Assembly (NCBI RefSeq): GCF_003574295.1 | Contig: NZ_BHGK01000001.1 | Span: 2,666,001-2,730,000 of the forward strand | Direction of reading: 5' to 3' | Length of the DNA: 64,000 bases | DNA from: Mediterraneibacter butyricigenes | GTDB lineage: Bacteria; Bacillota; Clostridia; Lachnospirales; Lachnospiraceae | In this document: in pieces, positions 8,466 to 16,986 of the stretch | Layout: every line of letters begins with the position of its first letter | Numbering within the stretch: position 1 is the stretch's first letter | Position numbers and translations under genes: made by a program | The notes under the pieces: generated by a model | What the model was told of the DNA's origin: nothing | What the model saw: the letters and a program-made list of their open reading frames with translations, nothing else | Database searches by the model: none

Positions 8466-9869
8466 ATGGAAAAGAAAATAGAATCAGATAAAAGTTTTTT
8501 GGGAACAGAACCGGTAGGAAAGTTGCTGTTTCGGCTGGCAGTTCCCACGGTCACTGCGCAGATGATCAATATGCTTTATAATGTGGTGGATCGGATTTAT
8601 ATCGGACACATCCCGAAGACAGGAGCACTGTCACTGACGGGAGTCGGTGTCTGTATGCCGCTGATCATGATCGTCTCAGCCTTTGCGGCTCTGGTCGGAA
8701 ACGGAGGAGCACCGAGAGCTACCATCCTGATGGGAAAGGGAGAAAAAGATCAGGCAGAACAGATCCTGGGGAACTGTTTTGTGACACAGATTCTGGTGTC
8801 GCTGGTGTTGAGTGTGATGTTGTTTCTGTTTAATCGTCCGATTTTACTGGCCTTTGGGGCAAGCTCCAATACCATAGAGTATGCAGTCGAGTATATGAAT
8901 ATCTATGCAGTAGGTACAATTTTCGTACAGATGACGCTGGGAATGAATATGTTTATCACTTCCCAGGGATTTGCCAGGACAGGAATGTTGTCGGTACTGA
9001 TCGGTGCAGTGGCAAATCTAATTCTGGATCCGGTATTTATCTTCGGATTTCAGATGGGAGTAAGGGGAGCGGCTCTGGCGACGATCCTGTCTCAGGCACT
9101 GTCCTGTATCTGGGTGCTTTCTTTCCTGTTTGGGAAAAAGACGGTGCTGCAAATCAAAAAAAACTGCATGAAGTTGAAGGGTTCGGTGATTTTACCCTGT
9201 CTGGCACTGGGAAGTTCCTTGTTTATCATGCAGGCAAGTGAAAGTGTGATTTCCGTATGTTTTAATACTTCTTTATTAAAATACGGAGGAGATGTGGCGG
9301 TTGGCGCGATGACGATCCTGACCAGTGTGATGCAGTTTGCCATGCTTCCGCTTCAGGGAATCGGTCAGGGAGCACAGCCGATCATGAGTTACAATTACGG
9401 AGCCGGAGATCAGACAAGGGTGAAAAAGACGTTTCGCCTGTTGTTGAAAGTGGATATGTGTTACGCAGTCGGTCTGTGGGCGTTGATCATGTTGTTCCCT
9501 CAGGTGTTTGCAGCGGTATTTACAGCGGATCCGGTGTTGATCGCATTTACAAAACGGGCACTTCGGATTTATACAGCGGTGTTATTCCTGTTTGGAATTC
9601 AGATGTCCTGTCAGATGGCATTTAATTCTCTGGGAAATGCGAAAGCTTCTATTATAGTAGCTGTGATGCGGAAGTTCGTATTGCTGATTCCGCTGATCTA
9701 TATTATGCCCCATATTTTCCGGGCAGATCAGACCATGGCGGTGTATCTGGCAGAACCGGTTGCGGATTTTCTGGCGGTGTCCTTTACGTCAGTACTGTTT
9801 CTGTCTCAGTTTCAGAAAATGTTGAGTAAAAATGTAAGTAAAAATACAGAAGAAAAAACTGTTGCATAA
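8466..9869 (+). CDS. MATE family efflux transporter
   Basis: This is a multidrug/toxin extrusion family antiporter with 12 predicted transmembrane segments in two homologous halves. The start FLGTEPVGKLLFRLAVPTVTAQMINMLYNVVDRIYIG (residues about 10-45) and the repeat-2 stretch GIGQGAQPIMSYNYGAG (around residue 300) are typical of clostridial MATE proteins. It probably exports cationic drugs or metabolites using sodium or protons; the substrate is not deducible. The start is uncertain: ATG 8466 gives the family-like N-terminus, while ATG 8436 or TTG 8418 would add a short charged leader. Its stop codon lies inside the arg promoter/operator region. Confidence 0.92.
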   Translation: MEKKIESDKSFLGTEPVGKLLFRLAVPTVTAQMINMLYNVVDRIYIGHIPKTGALSLTGVGVCMPLIMIVSAFAALVGNGGAPRATILMGKGEKDQAEQILGNCFVTQILVSLVLSVMLFLFNRPILLAFGASSNTIEYAVEYMNIYAVGTIFVQMTLGMNMFITSQGFARTGMLSVLIGAVANLILDPVFIFGFQMGVRGAALATILSQALSCIWVLSFLFGKKTVLQIKKNCMKLKGSVILPCLALGSSLFIMQASESVISVCFNTSLLKYGGDVAVGAMTILTSVMQFAMLPLQGIGQGAQPIMSYNYGAGDQTRVKKTFRLLLKVDMCYAVGLWALIMLFPQVFAAVFTADPVLIAFTKRALRIYTAVLFLFGIQMSCQMAFNSLGNAKASIIVAVMRKFVLLIPLIYIMPHIFRADQTMAVYLAEPVADFLAVSFTSVLFLSQFQKMLSKNVSKNTEEKTVA

Positions 9870-9896
9870 TATTCAGTTAGGATGTATAATTATGCA
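9862..9896 (+). promoter_or_regulatory. Promoter of the arg operon overlapped by two ArgR-like boxes
   Basis: TTGCAT (9862-9867), 17 bases, TATAAT (9885-9890) form a promoter. TGTATAATTATGCA (9883-9896) matches the palindromic ARG-box consensus TGAATAATTATTCA with two symmetric differences and covers the -10. TGCATAATATTCA (9863-9875) is a second, imperfect copy covering the -35. The box centres lie about 20-21 bp apart, like paired E. coli ARG boxes. The regulator gene is not in the window. Confidence 0.7.
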
Positions 9897-9926
9897 ATAG
9901 TTGCAAAAGAAAGGTTGTGAAGATCA

Positions 9927-10970
9927 ATGAAAATAAAAGCAGGGATTATTGGAGCTACAGGTTATGCAGGAGGAGAACTGGTCAGAATTCTGAGCAGACA
10001 TCCGGAAGTTGAAATCGTCTGGTACGGTTCCCGTAGTTATATCGATCAGAACTATGCAGATGTTTATCGCAATATGTTTGAGATCGTAGATGCAAAATGT
10101 CTGGATGATAATATGGAGGAACTGGCTGAGAGAGCGGATGTGATCTTCACAGCGACACCACAGGGATTCTGTGCATCTATGATGTCGGAAGAGATTTTAA
10201 GCAAAACGAAGATCGTAGACTTGAGTGCTGATTTCCGAATCAAGGATGTAAAAACTTATGAAAAATGGTATGGAATTGAACATAAGAGTCCTCAGTTTAT
10301 CGAAGAAGCGGTCTATGGTCTGTGTGAAGTCAACAGAGAGCAGATCAAAGGGGCAAGACTGATCGCCAATCCGGGATGCTATACCACCTGTTCCATTCTG
10401 ACGGCTTATCCGCTGGCAAAGGAAGGGATGATCGATATGAGTACCTTGATCGTGGATGCAAAATCAGGAACTTCCGGTGCGGGAAGAGGAGCAAAGGTGC
10501 CGAATCTGTACTGTGAAGTGAATGAAAATATCAAGGCCTATGGGGTAGCTTCCCACAGACATACGCCGGAGATTGAAGAACAGTTGGGATATGCGGCAGG
10601 GGAAGAAGTCCTGATCAACTTTACCCCACATCTGGTTCCGATGAACCGGGGAATTCTGGCAACAGAATATGCAAAATTAACGAAGAAAGTTACGCCGGAA
10701 GAAGTGAAGGCGGTGTATGATAAATATTATGCAAAGGAAACCTTTGTCCGTGTAATGGGAGACGGTGTCTGCCCGGAGACAAAATGGGTAGAGGGCAGCA
10801 ATTATGTGGATATCGGATTTAAGATTGATGAGAGAACCGGAAGAATTATTATGATGGGTGCCATTGACAATCTGGTCAAAGGTGCAGCCGGACAGGCAGT
10901 CCAGAATATGAATCTGTTATTCGGTCTGGATGAAACAATGGGTCTGGATCTGGTTCCGATGTTCCCATAA
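9927..10970 (+). CDS. argC: N-acetyl-gamma-glutamyl-phosphate reductase
   Basis: ArgC makes N-acetylglutamate semialdehyde from N-acetylglutamyl phosphate with NADPH, the third step of arginine synthesis. It has 347 residues, the normal length of the type 1 enzyme. The Rossmann motif GIIGATGYAGGELVR is at residues 5-19, and the catalytic cysteine is in ANPGCYTT near residue 150. The signature region continues through KSGTSGAGRGAK and SHRHTPEIEEQLG. It is the first gene of the arg operon, read from the ArgR-boxed promoter at 9862-9896. Confidence 0.97.
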   Translation: MKIKAGIIGATGYAGGELVRILSRHPEVEIVWYGSRSYIDQNYADVYRNMFEIVDAKCLDDNMEELAERADVIFTATPQGFCASMMSEEILSKTKIVDLSADFRIKDVKTYEKWYGIEHKSPQFIEEAVYGLCEVNREQIKGARLIANPGCYTTCSILTAYPLAKEGMIDMSTLIVDAKSGTSGAGRGAKVPNLYCEVNENIKAYGVASHRHTPEIEEQLGYAAGEEVLINFTPHLVPMNRGILATEYAKLTKKVTPEEVKAVYDKYYAKETFVRVMGDGVCPETKWVEGSNYVDIGFKIDERTGRIIMMGAIDNLVKGAAGQAVQNMNLLFGLDETMGLDLVPMFP

Positions 10971-10998
10971 GAGGAAATTAGAAAGAAGCGGAAAGAAC

Positions 10999-11448
10999 AT
11001 GAAAATACGTCAGATGAAAATAGAGGATTACGAGGAAGTTTATCATCTGTGGAAACGAATTCGTGGATTCGGAATTCGCAGTATGGATGATTCCAGAGAA
11101 GGGGTGGAACGTTTCCTGAAGCGCAATCCGACCACCAGTGTGGTAGCAGAAGAAAATGGAAAGATTGTAGGAGCGATTTTGTGCGGACATGACGGACGAA
11201 GAGGATGTCTGTATCATGTCTGTGTGGATGAGGCATTCAGACGCCATGGAATCGGAAAAGCCATGGTGGTGAAGACCATGGAAGCTCTGAAAGAAGAACA
11301 GATCAATAAAGTCTGTCTGATCGCATTTACCAGCAATGATATCGGAAATGCATTCTGGAACACAATTGGCTGGACAAAACGGGAAGACATGAACTATTAT
11401 GATTTTGTATTGAATGCAGAAAATATTACAGCCTTCAATGAACAGTAA
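10999..11448 (+). CDS. GNAT family N-acetyltransferase inside the arg operon
   Basis: This 149-residue single-domain GCN5-related acetyltransferase transfers acetyl from acetyl-CoA to an unknown acceptor. The acetyl-CoA pyrophosphate loop RRHGIGKAM (residues about 83-91) is canonical, preceded by the beta-4 strand LYHVCVDEAF and followed by NDIGNAFWNTIGW. It sits between argC (29 bases) and argJ (13 bases), so it is co-transcribed with arginine genes. It is not ArgA: it lacks the kinase-like domain, and ArgJ can already supply N-acetylglutamate. It could prime the cycle with acetylglutamate or act on another amine. I chose ATG 10999 because the family-like sequence MKIRQMKIEDYEEV begins there. 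Confidence 0.85.
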   Translation: MKIRQMKIEDYEEVYHLWKRIRGFGIRSMDDSREGVERFLKRNPTTSVVAEENGKIVGAILCGHDGRRGCLYHVCVDEAFRRHGIGKAMVVKTMEALKEEQINKVCLIAFTSNDIGNAFWNTIGWTKREDMNYYDFVLNAENITAFNEQ

Positions 11449-11461
11449 GGAGGAAAGGATT

Positions 11462-12688
11462 ATGGAGAAGATCAAAGGCGGTGTAACCGCAGCAAAAGGA
11501 TTTTACGCAGCATCTGCGGCAGCAGGTATCAAATACGAAGGCCGGACAGACATGGCGTTGATTTATAGCAAAAAAGCCTGCAAAGCAGCAGGAACCTTTA
11601 CCACAAATGTAGTAAAAGCAGCTCCTGTAAAATGGGATCAGAAAGTAGTAGCCGGAACAGCACCGGTTCACGTGGTAGTGATCAATTCCGGAATAGCAAA
11701 TGCATGTACCGGAGCAGAGGGAATGGAGTATTGTCTGGAGACGGCAAAAGAAGCAGCAAAAGTCTTTGGCGTACCGGAAGAGGGCGTACTGATCGGCTCT
11801 ACCGGAGTGATCGGAATGCAGATCCCGATCGAACGTCTGAAAGCAGGAATCACATTACTGGCAGACAGTAAGAAAAAAGGACTGGAAGCAGGACATCTTG
11901 CGGCAAAGGCGATCATGACCACAGACACAAAAGAAAAAGAAGTGGCAGTGAAATTCACCTGCGCGGACGGAACGGAAGTTACCATCGGCGGAATGGCAAA
12001 GGGTTCCGGTATGATCCATCCGAATATGTGTACCATGCTTTCTTATATTACAACCGATGCGAAGATTACAAAGAAGGCTTTGACAAAAGCTTTGAAAGAG
12101 GATGTCAAGGATACCTATAACATGATTTCCGTAGATGGAGATACCTCCACCAACGATACCGTGTTACTTCTGGCAAACGGAAAAGCAGGAAATGAAAAGA
12201 TCCGTTATGGCAGCGAAGATTATGAAAAATTCAAAGAAGCCCTTCATTATGTGAACGAAACCATTTCTAAGAAGATCGCAGGAGATGGAGAGGGAGCCAC
12301 CGCATTGTTTGAGGTGACCGTGAAGGGTGCTGCATCGAAAAAGCAGGCAAAAGTTCTGGCAAAATCCATTGTCTGCTCCAATCTGACCAAGGCAGCCATC
12401 GCAGGACATGACGCAAACTGGGGAAGAATTCTCTGCGCCATGGGATATTCCGGAGCAGAGTTCGATCCGGAGAAGGTAGATCTGTTCTTTGAGAGCCAGG
12501 CAGGAAGCCTTCAGATCATTGGAAATGGTACGGCAGTGGATTACAGTGAAGAAAAAGCCACAGAAATCCTGTCTCAGCCGGAAGTGAAGGCAATCGCAGA
12601 TATCAAGATGGGAGAGCATGAGGCGACAGCATGGGGCTGTGATCTGACCCATGGATACATTGACATCAACGCAGATTACAGAAGTTAA
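11462..12688 (+). CDS. argJ: Bifunctional glutamate N-acetyltransferase / amino-acid acetyltransferase
   Basis: ArgJ moves the acetyl group from N-acetylornithine to glutamate and in bifunctional forms also acetylates glutamate from acetyl-CoA, closing the acetyl cycle of arginine synthesis. It has 408 residues. The self-cleavage region reads [16 protein letters not shown] (around residue 190); the nucleophilic Thr before Met-Leu is kept, while the residue before it is Cys where most family members have Ala. The C-terminal region [21 protein letters not shown] is characteristic. AAGGAGG precedes ATG 11462. It is in the operon between the GNAT gene and argB. Confidence 0.97.
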   Translation: MEKIKGGVTAAKGFYAASAAAGIKYEGRTDMALIYSKKACKAAGTFTTNVVKAAPVKWDQKVVAGTAPVHVVVINSGIANACTGAEGMEYCLETAKEAAKVFGVPEEGVLIGSTGVIGMQIPIERLKAGITLLADSKKKGLEAGHLAAKAIMTTDTKEKEVAVKFTCADGTEVTIGGMAKGSGMIHPNMCTMLSYITTDAKITKKALTKALKEDVKDTYNMISVDGDTSTNDTVLLLANGKAGNEKIRYGSEDYEKFKEALHYVNETISKKIAGDGEGATALFEVTVKGAASKKQAKVLAKSIVCSNLTKAAIAGHDANWGRILCAMGYSGAEFDPEKVDLFFESQAGSLQIIGNGTAVDYSEEKATEILSQPEVKAIADIKMGEHEATAWGCDLTHGYIDINADYRS

Positions 12689-12726
12689 AAAGCAGGATTA
12701 GCAGTACAGGAAGGAATCAAAGGAAA

Positions 12727-13626
12727 ATGAATGAGAATATGCAGCAATATCTGGATAAGGCACAGGTGCTGATCGAGGCACTTCCGTATATCCAGAGATT
12801 TAACCGGAAGATCATCGTAGTAAAATACGGTGGAAGCGCGATGATCGATGAAGATCTGAAGCGTCAGGTGATTCAGGATGTGACGTTGTTGAAGCTGGTT
12901 GGATTTAAACCGATCATTGTGCATGGCGGTGGAAAAGAGATCAGCAAATGGGTCGGCAAAGTGGGAATGGAGCCACAGTTCATCAACGGACTGCGTGTGA
13001 CCGATGAAGACACCATGGAAATCGCAGAAATGGTTCTGGGTAAAGTGAACAAGAGTCTGGTACAACTGGTGGAAGAGCTGGGAGTACGTGCCATCGGAAT
13101 CAGCGGAAAAGACGGCGGACTTCTGAAAGTAGATAAAAAGCTTTCCGACGGAAAAGATATTGGATTTGTGGGAGATGTAAAGGAAGTCAATGCAGACATT
13201 CTCTTTGACCTTCTGGAAAAAGATTTCCTTCCGATCGTATGCCCGGTGGGAATGGATGATGACTACCAGACCTACAATATCAATGCAGATGATGCAGCCT
13301 GCGCGATCGCAAGAGCAGTCCATGCAGAGAAACTGGCATTCCTGACAGACATCGAGGGTGTGTACAAGGATCCGAAAGATCCGAAGACCCTGATCTCTGA
13401 ACTGCGGGTAGAGGAAGCAAGAAAATTAATGGAAGACGGATATATCGGCGGAGGAATGCTTCCGAAGCTGAACAACTGTATCGATGCCATTGAAAACGGC
13501 GTTTCCCGGGTACATATTCTGGATGGACGAATTGCACATTGTCTGCTTCTGGAAATCTTTACCAACAAGGGAATCGGAACGGCAATTTTAAGCGGAGAAG
13601 AAAGCAGGTATTATCATGGTGAATAA
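12727..13626 (+). CDS. argB: Acetylglutamate kinase
   Basis: ArgB phosphorylates N-acetylglutamate, the second step of arginine synthesis and in many bacteria the step inhibited by arginine. The amino-acid kinase fold is clear: [12 protein letters not shown] (residues about 28-39), [23 protein letters not shown] and [14 protein letters not shown]. At 299 residues with an N-terminal helix before the first strand (residues 1-25), it resembles the arginine-sensitive hexameric form; that regulatory point is an inference. It overlaps the start of argD by 11 bases, which implies translational coupling. Confidence 0.97.
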   Translation: MNENMQQYLDKAQVLIEALPYIQRFNRKIIVVKYGGSAMIDEDLKRQVIQDVTLLKLVGFKPIIVHGGGKEISKWVGKVGMEPQFINGLRVTDEDTMEIAEMVLGKVNKSLVQLVEELGVRAIGISGKDGGLLKVDKKLSDGKDIGFVGDVKEVNADILFDLLEKDFLPIVCPVGMDDDYQTYNINADDAACAIARAVHAEKLAFLTDIEGVYKDPKDPKTLISELRVEEARKLMEDGYIGGGMLPKLNNCIDAIENGVSRVHILDGRIAHCLLLEIFTNKGIGTAILSGEESRYYHGE

Positions 13627-14797
13627 TAAGATCAAGGCGGCAGAAGAAAATCTGTTGCCGGTATACAATCGTTTCCCGATCGCACTGGATCATGGGGAAG
13701 GCATGTATCTGTATGATACGGACGGCAAAGAATATCTGGATTTTGCGGCCGGATTTGCAGTGTCCGGACTGGGCTATGGCAATCAGGAACTAAACGATGC
13801 ACTGAAAGCACAGATCGATAAACTTTATCATACCTCCAATCTCTATTATCATGAGAATTGCGGGATTGCGGCCAGAGAGCTGAACCGGATCAGCGGAATG
13901 GATCGGATCTTCTTTACTAACAGTGGCGGCGAGGCAATCGAAGGGGCACTGAAAGCGGCAAGAAAATACGCCTATACGAAGAAGAACGGCCGTTATGAAT
14001 TCATCGCAATGGAGAATTCTTTCCATGGCAGAACCTTCGGAGCAGTATCTGTGACCGGACACGACTCTTACAGAGAGCCTTTTGAACCACTGGTACCGGG
14101 GGTTCATTTTGCCAAATTTAACGATCTGGACAGTGTAAAGGCTCTGGTCAACGACAAGACCTGCGCAATCATTCTGGAGCCGCTGCAGGGAGAAGGCGGA
14201 ATCAATCTGGCAGAACAGTCCTTCATGGAAGGAATCCGAAAGATCTGTGATGAAAATGATATTCTGATGATCTGTGATGAAGTACAGTGCGGAATGGGCC
14301 GTACAGGAACCATGTTTGCATGGCAGGGATTCGGTGTGAAGCCGGATATTATGGCGATGGCAAAGGGAATCGGAAACGGAATTCCGGTGGGGGCATTTGC
14401 CATGAAAGAAGAAGTGGCTGAATACTCGCTCAAACCGGGAGACCACGGTTCTACCTATGCAGGAAATCCTCTGGCATGTGCGGCAGTTCGCAAGGTCATT
14501 GAGATCTTCGAGAAAGAGGACATTCTGGGACATGTCAACAAAGTAGCTCCTTATCTGACTAAGAAGCTGGATGAACTGGTAGCAGAAACAGACTGCGTAA
14601 CGAAACGCAAAGGAAAAGGTCTGATGCAGGGAATCGTTGTGACGAAACCGTTGAAAGAAGTCAATGCAAAGGCAGTGGAAGAAGGACTCCTGATTATTCA
14701 GGCTGAGGGAAATGTGATCCGTTTTGTTCCGCCGCTGATCGTGGAAGAAAAGCACATTGACCAGATGATCGAGAAGATGAAGAAAGTTCTGGCATAA
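13616..14797 (+). CDS. argD: Acetylornithine aminotransferase
   Basis: ArgD is a PLP-dependent class III aminotransferase that turns N-acetylglutamate semialdehyde into N-acetylornithine; it may also act as succinyl-diaminopimelate aminotransferase. It has 393 residues. [19 protein letters not shown] binds [14 protein letters not shown] holds the conserved Asp, [14 protein letters not shown] holds the Schiff-base lysine (around residue 255), and [14 protein letters not shown] follows. It is the last arg gene here; argF, argG and argH are not adjacent. It overlaps argB by 11 bases and is followed by the nested hairpin at 14806-14870. Confidence 0.97.
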   Translation: MVNNKIKAAEENLLPVYNRFPIALDHGEGMYLYDTDGKEYLDFAAGFAVSGLGYGNQELNDALKAQIDKLYHTSNLYYHENCGIAARELNRISGMDRIFFTNSGGEAIEGALKAARKYAYTKKNGRYEFIAMENSFHGRTFGAVSVTGHDSYREPFEPLVPGVHFAKFNDLDSVKALVNDKTCAIILEPLQGEGGINLAEQSFMEGIRKICDENDILMICDEVQCGMGRTGTMFAWQGFGVKPDIMAMAKGIGNGIPVGAFAMKEEVAEYSLKPGDHGSTYAGNPLACAAVRKVIEIFEKEDILGHVNKVAPYLTKKLDELVAETDCVTKRKGKGLMQGIVVTKPLKEVNAKAVEEGLLIIQAEGNVIRFVPPLIVEEKHIDQMIEKMKKVLA

Positions 14798-14805
14798 GGA
14801 TGTAT

Positions 14806-14870
14806 AAAAACCGGCTGAAGTGGCATACTGTTCATTAAAAAAACAGGAGGTGCCAAAATGGCCGGTTTTT
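14806..14870 (+). terminator. Nested hairpin with T tract covering the start of the DMT gene
   Basis: AAAAACCGGC (14806-14815) pairs with GCCGGTTTTT (14861-14870); inside it TGGCA (14821-14825) pairs with TGCCA (14851-14855), and inside that CTGTT (14828-14832) pairs with AACAG (14842-14846). The T run at the 3' edge makes it terminator-like for the arg transcript. The Shine-Dalgarno AGGAGG (14845-14850) and the ATG (14858) of the next gene are inside the structure. Confidence 0.7.
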
Positions 14871-15289
14871 TGATTGCGCTGTTATCGGGAGCGCTGATGA
14901 GTATCCAGGGAGTGTTTAATACCCAGGTCACAAAGACGACGGGAGTCTGGGTCAGCAATGGCTGGGTTCAGCTTTCCGCTTTTCTGGTCTGTCTGGGGAT
15001 ATGGTTTGCAACGGGCAGAGACAGTGTACAGGCTTTGATGAAAGTGGAGCCAAAGTATATGCTGCTGGGAGGTGTGATCGGCGTAGGCATCACTTGGTCT
15101 GTGATCCAGAGTATGAATACGCTGGGGCCGGCCAAGGCGGCGCTTCTGATCGTGATCGCGCAACTGATCGTGGCATATCTGATCGAATTGTTCGGAATGT
15201 TTGGAGTCGAACAGGCAGCCTGGGAATGGAGAAAGGCAGGCGGTCTGGTACTGGCACTGATCGGAATCGCTATTTTTCAGTGGGAATAA
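14858..15289 (+). CDS. DMT superfamily transporter, YdcZ/DUF606 type
   Basis: This small membrane protein of 143 residues has five predicted transmembrane helices. It belongs to the drug/metabolite transporter superfamily, YdcZ (DUF606) branch, judged by the N-terminal GALMSIQGVFNTQVTK, the central GPAKAALLIVIAQLIVAYLIE and the terminal KAGGLVLALIGIAIFQ. Such half-size proteins usually work as dimers, sometimes with a paired copy; only one copy is here. The substrate is unknown. The ATG has a strong AGGAGG, but both lie in the hairpin at 14806-14870, so expression may depend on opening that structure. Confidence 0.85.
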   Translation: MAGFLIALLSGALMSIQGVFNTQVTKTTGVWVSNGWVQLSAFLVCLGIWFATGRDSVQALMKVEPKYMLLGGVIGVGITWSVIQSMNTLGPAKAALLIVIAQLIVAYLIELFGMFGVEQAAWEWRKAGGLVLALIGIAIFQWE

Positions 15290-15383
15290 ACGAAAAACAA
15301 TGACAATGGAAGCGGTGGACTGAACTGCAAAAATCAGAAAAATGAATTTGGAGAGGAAAAAGGAAACGAAATGTTCATAAAAA

Positions 15384-15435
15384 TGTAACATATATGTAAA
15401 AAGATATTGTTTTTCTGTTTGTTTTTCGTTACAAT
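15384..15435 (+). promoter_or_regulatory. Promoter of comEA with upstream direct repeats resembling PhoP/PhoB boxes
   Basis: TTGTTT (15407-15412), 17 bases, TACAAT (15430-15435) form a plausible promoter. Just upstream, TGTAA occurs at 15384-15388 and again at 15395-15399, exactly 11 bp apart; on the other strand this reads TTACA-N6-TTACA, like the direct repeats bound by PhoB/PhoP-type regulators. Such a regulator is encoded 0.9 kb downstream. Confidence 0.5.
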
Positions 15436-15495
15436 AGGGCTATCCGACGCGGGGAACCTGCTCAGAAACATCAGTAGATGGGAGCAGATGCGAGG

Positions 15496-16257
15496 ATGAA
15501 AAAAGAAAACAGAACATTATATAAAAAACAAGACAGAACAGGGAGAAAGATCGGCTGGATCCTGCTGGTTGTCCTTCTGGCAATGTCCGGATGCGCCTCA
15601 GAAAAAAAGAATCGTGCAGACGGACTGACAGAGGTGGAATTTTCGACAGAGGATGACGGAAAAGCGTCCGAAGAAGAAAATGACCGGATATCGGGAGAAG
15701 ACGCAGCAGATGCGGATGGAAGGAATTCATCGAAAGGAGTGTCTGGCAGCGGTCAGCCAGAGTCCGACGGGATGAGTCAGAGTGAGATCCGGGTGTATAT
15801 CTGTGGACAGATTTGTAATCCGGGTGTGTATACGCTGGAAGAAGACAGTCGGATCTGCGATGTGATCCAGAAGGCCGGAGGTCTGAAGGAAGAAGCATCC
15901 GAGACCTATTTGAATCAGGCACAGCGTCTGGAGGATGGAATGAAGATTTATGTGCCATCCAAAGAAGAAGCTAAAACGCTGGGAGATCCTGCACAGGAAT
16001 TATCCGGTATATCCGGTCAGGTTACTGGTGGTGCCTGGGATTCCGCGGAAAATGGTGCGACGCAGGGCAAGGTGAACATCAACCGTGCAGACAAAGCAGA
16101 GCTTATGACGCTGACCGGGATCGGTGAGACGAAAGCAGAGGCGATCCTGTCCTACAGGGAGACGAACCGGGGATTTCAAAGTCTGGAGGAACTAAAACAG
16201 GTAGAAGGGATCAAAGACGGCACCTTCCAGAAGATCAAAGACCAGATCTGTCTGTAA
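15496..16257 (+). CDS. comEA: ComEA-like helix-hairpin-helix lipoprotein (DNA uptake)
   Basis: ComEA is the membrane-bound DNA receptor of the transformation machinery and passes double-stranded DNA to the ComEC channel. From ATG 15496 the protein has 253 residues: a basic N-terminus, a hydrophobic segment ending in a lipobox-like AMSGC (around residue 30), an acidic linker (residues about 40-95), an SLBB domain (IRVYICGQICNPGVYTLEE), and a C-terminal pair of helix-hairpin-helix motifs (KVNINRADKAELMTLTGIGE, then LKQVEGIKDGTFQKIKDQI). GGGAG lies 11 bases before this ATG; an in-frame ATG at 15478 lacks a site. comEC lies 3.3 kb downstream on the same strand. Confidence 0.9.
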   Translation: MKKENRTLYKKQDRTGRKIGWILLVVLLAMSGCASEKKNRADGLTEVEFSTEDDGKASEEENDRISGEDAADADGRNSSKGVSGSGQPESDGMSQSEIRVYICGQICNPGVYTLEEDSRICDVIQKAGGLKEEASETYLNQAQRLEDGMKIYVPSKEEAKTLGDPAQELSGISGQVTGGAWDSAENGATQGKVNINRADKAELMTLTGIGETKAEAILSYRETNRGFQSLEELKQVEGIKDGTFQKIKDQICL

Positions 16258-16299
16258 AAAATATAAAAGTTGCAAATAAGATTCGAGGGTAGAGTAAAT

Positions 16300-16986
16300 A
16301 TGGCAAAGAAAATTTTGGTGGTTGATGATGAAAAACTGATCGTAAAGGGGATCCGTTTCAGCCTGGAACAGGAAGGTATGGAGGTAGACTGTGCTTATGA
16401 CGGAGAAGAGGCACTTGCATTTGCAAAGAACTGTGAATATGATCTGGTGCTGCTGGATGTGATGCTTCCGAAGATGGACGGGTTCGAAGTCTGCCAGCAG
16501 ATCCGGGATTTTTCTGATATGCCGATCGTGATGCTGACGGCCAAAAGTGAAGATATGGATAAGATCCTGGGTCTGGAATACGGGGCAGATGATTATATCA
16601 CGAAGCCGTTTAATATTCTGGAAGTTAAGGCACGTATCAAGGCGATTATGCGAAGAACCGCAAAACGTCAGGAGACTTCCACGGGTACGATGGTCGTGAA
16701 GGGAGCACTTCGGATCGACTGCGAGAGCCGCAGAGTTTTCATCGGGGAAAAAGAGATCAACCTGACAGCAAAAGAATATGACGTACTGGAGCTTCTTGCC
16801 ATGAATCCGAACAAGGTATACAGCAGAGAGAATCTTCTGAATCTGATCTGGGGCTATGACTATCCGGGGGATGCACGTACCGTTGATGTACATATCCGAA
16901 GGCTGAGAGAGAAGATCGAGACGAAACCAAGTGAGCCGAAATACGTACATACAAAATGGGGAGTGGGTTATTATTTCCAGGGGTAA
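16300..16986 (+). CDS. OmpR/PhoB-family response regulator
   Basis: This 228-residue DNA-binding response regulator has an N-terminal receiver domain with acidic pocket DDE (9-11), phosphorylated Asp53 in LLDVMLPKMDG and Lys in YITKPF. A C-terminal winged helix follows (LTAKEYDVLELLAMNPNKVY, then DARTVDVHIRRLREKIE and WGVGYYF). It is the cognate partner of the histidine kinase that overlaps its 3' end. ATG 16300 follows GAGGGTAGAG; an upstream in-frame TTG at 16270 is rejected. The PhoB/WalR type cannot be resolved further, but PhoB-like repeats lie upstream of the operon's first gene. Confidence 0.96.
   Translation: MAKKILVVDDEKLIVKGIRFSLEQEGMEVDCAYDGEEALAFAKNCEYDLVLLDVMLPKMDGFEVCQQIRDFSDMPIVMLTAKSEDMDKILGLEYGADDYITKPFNILEVKARIKAIMRRTAKRQETSTGTMVVKGALRIDCESRRVFIGEKEINLTAKEYDVLELLAMNPNKVYSRENLLNLIWGYDYPGDARTVDVHIRRLREKIETKPSEPKYVHTKWGVGYYFQG

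Noticed and set aside
13790-14755. Minus-strand 321-codon frame opposite argD
   Set aside because: Entirely antisense to argD, with no recognisable domain.
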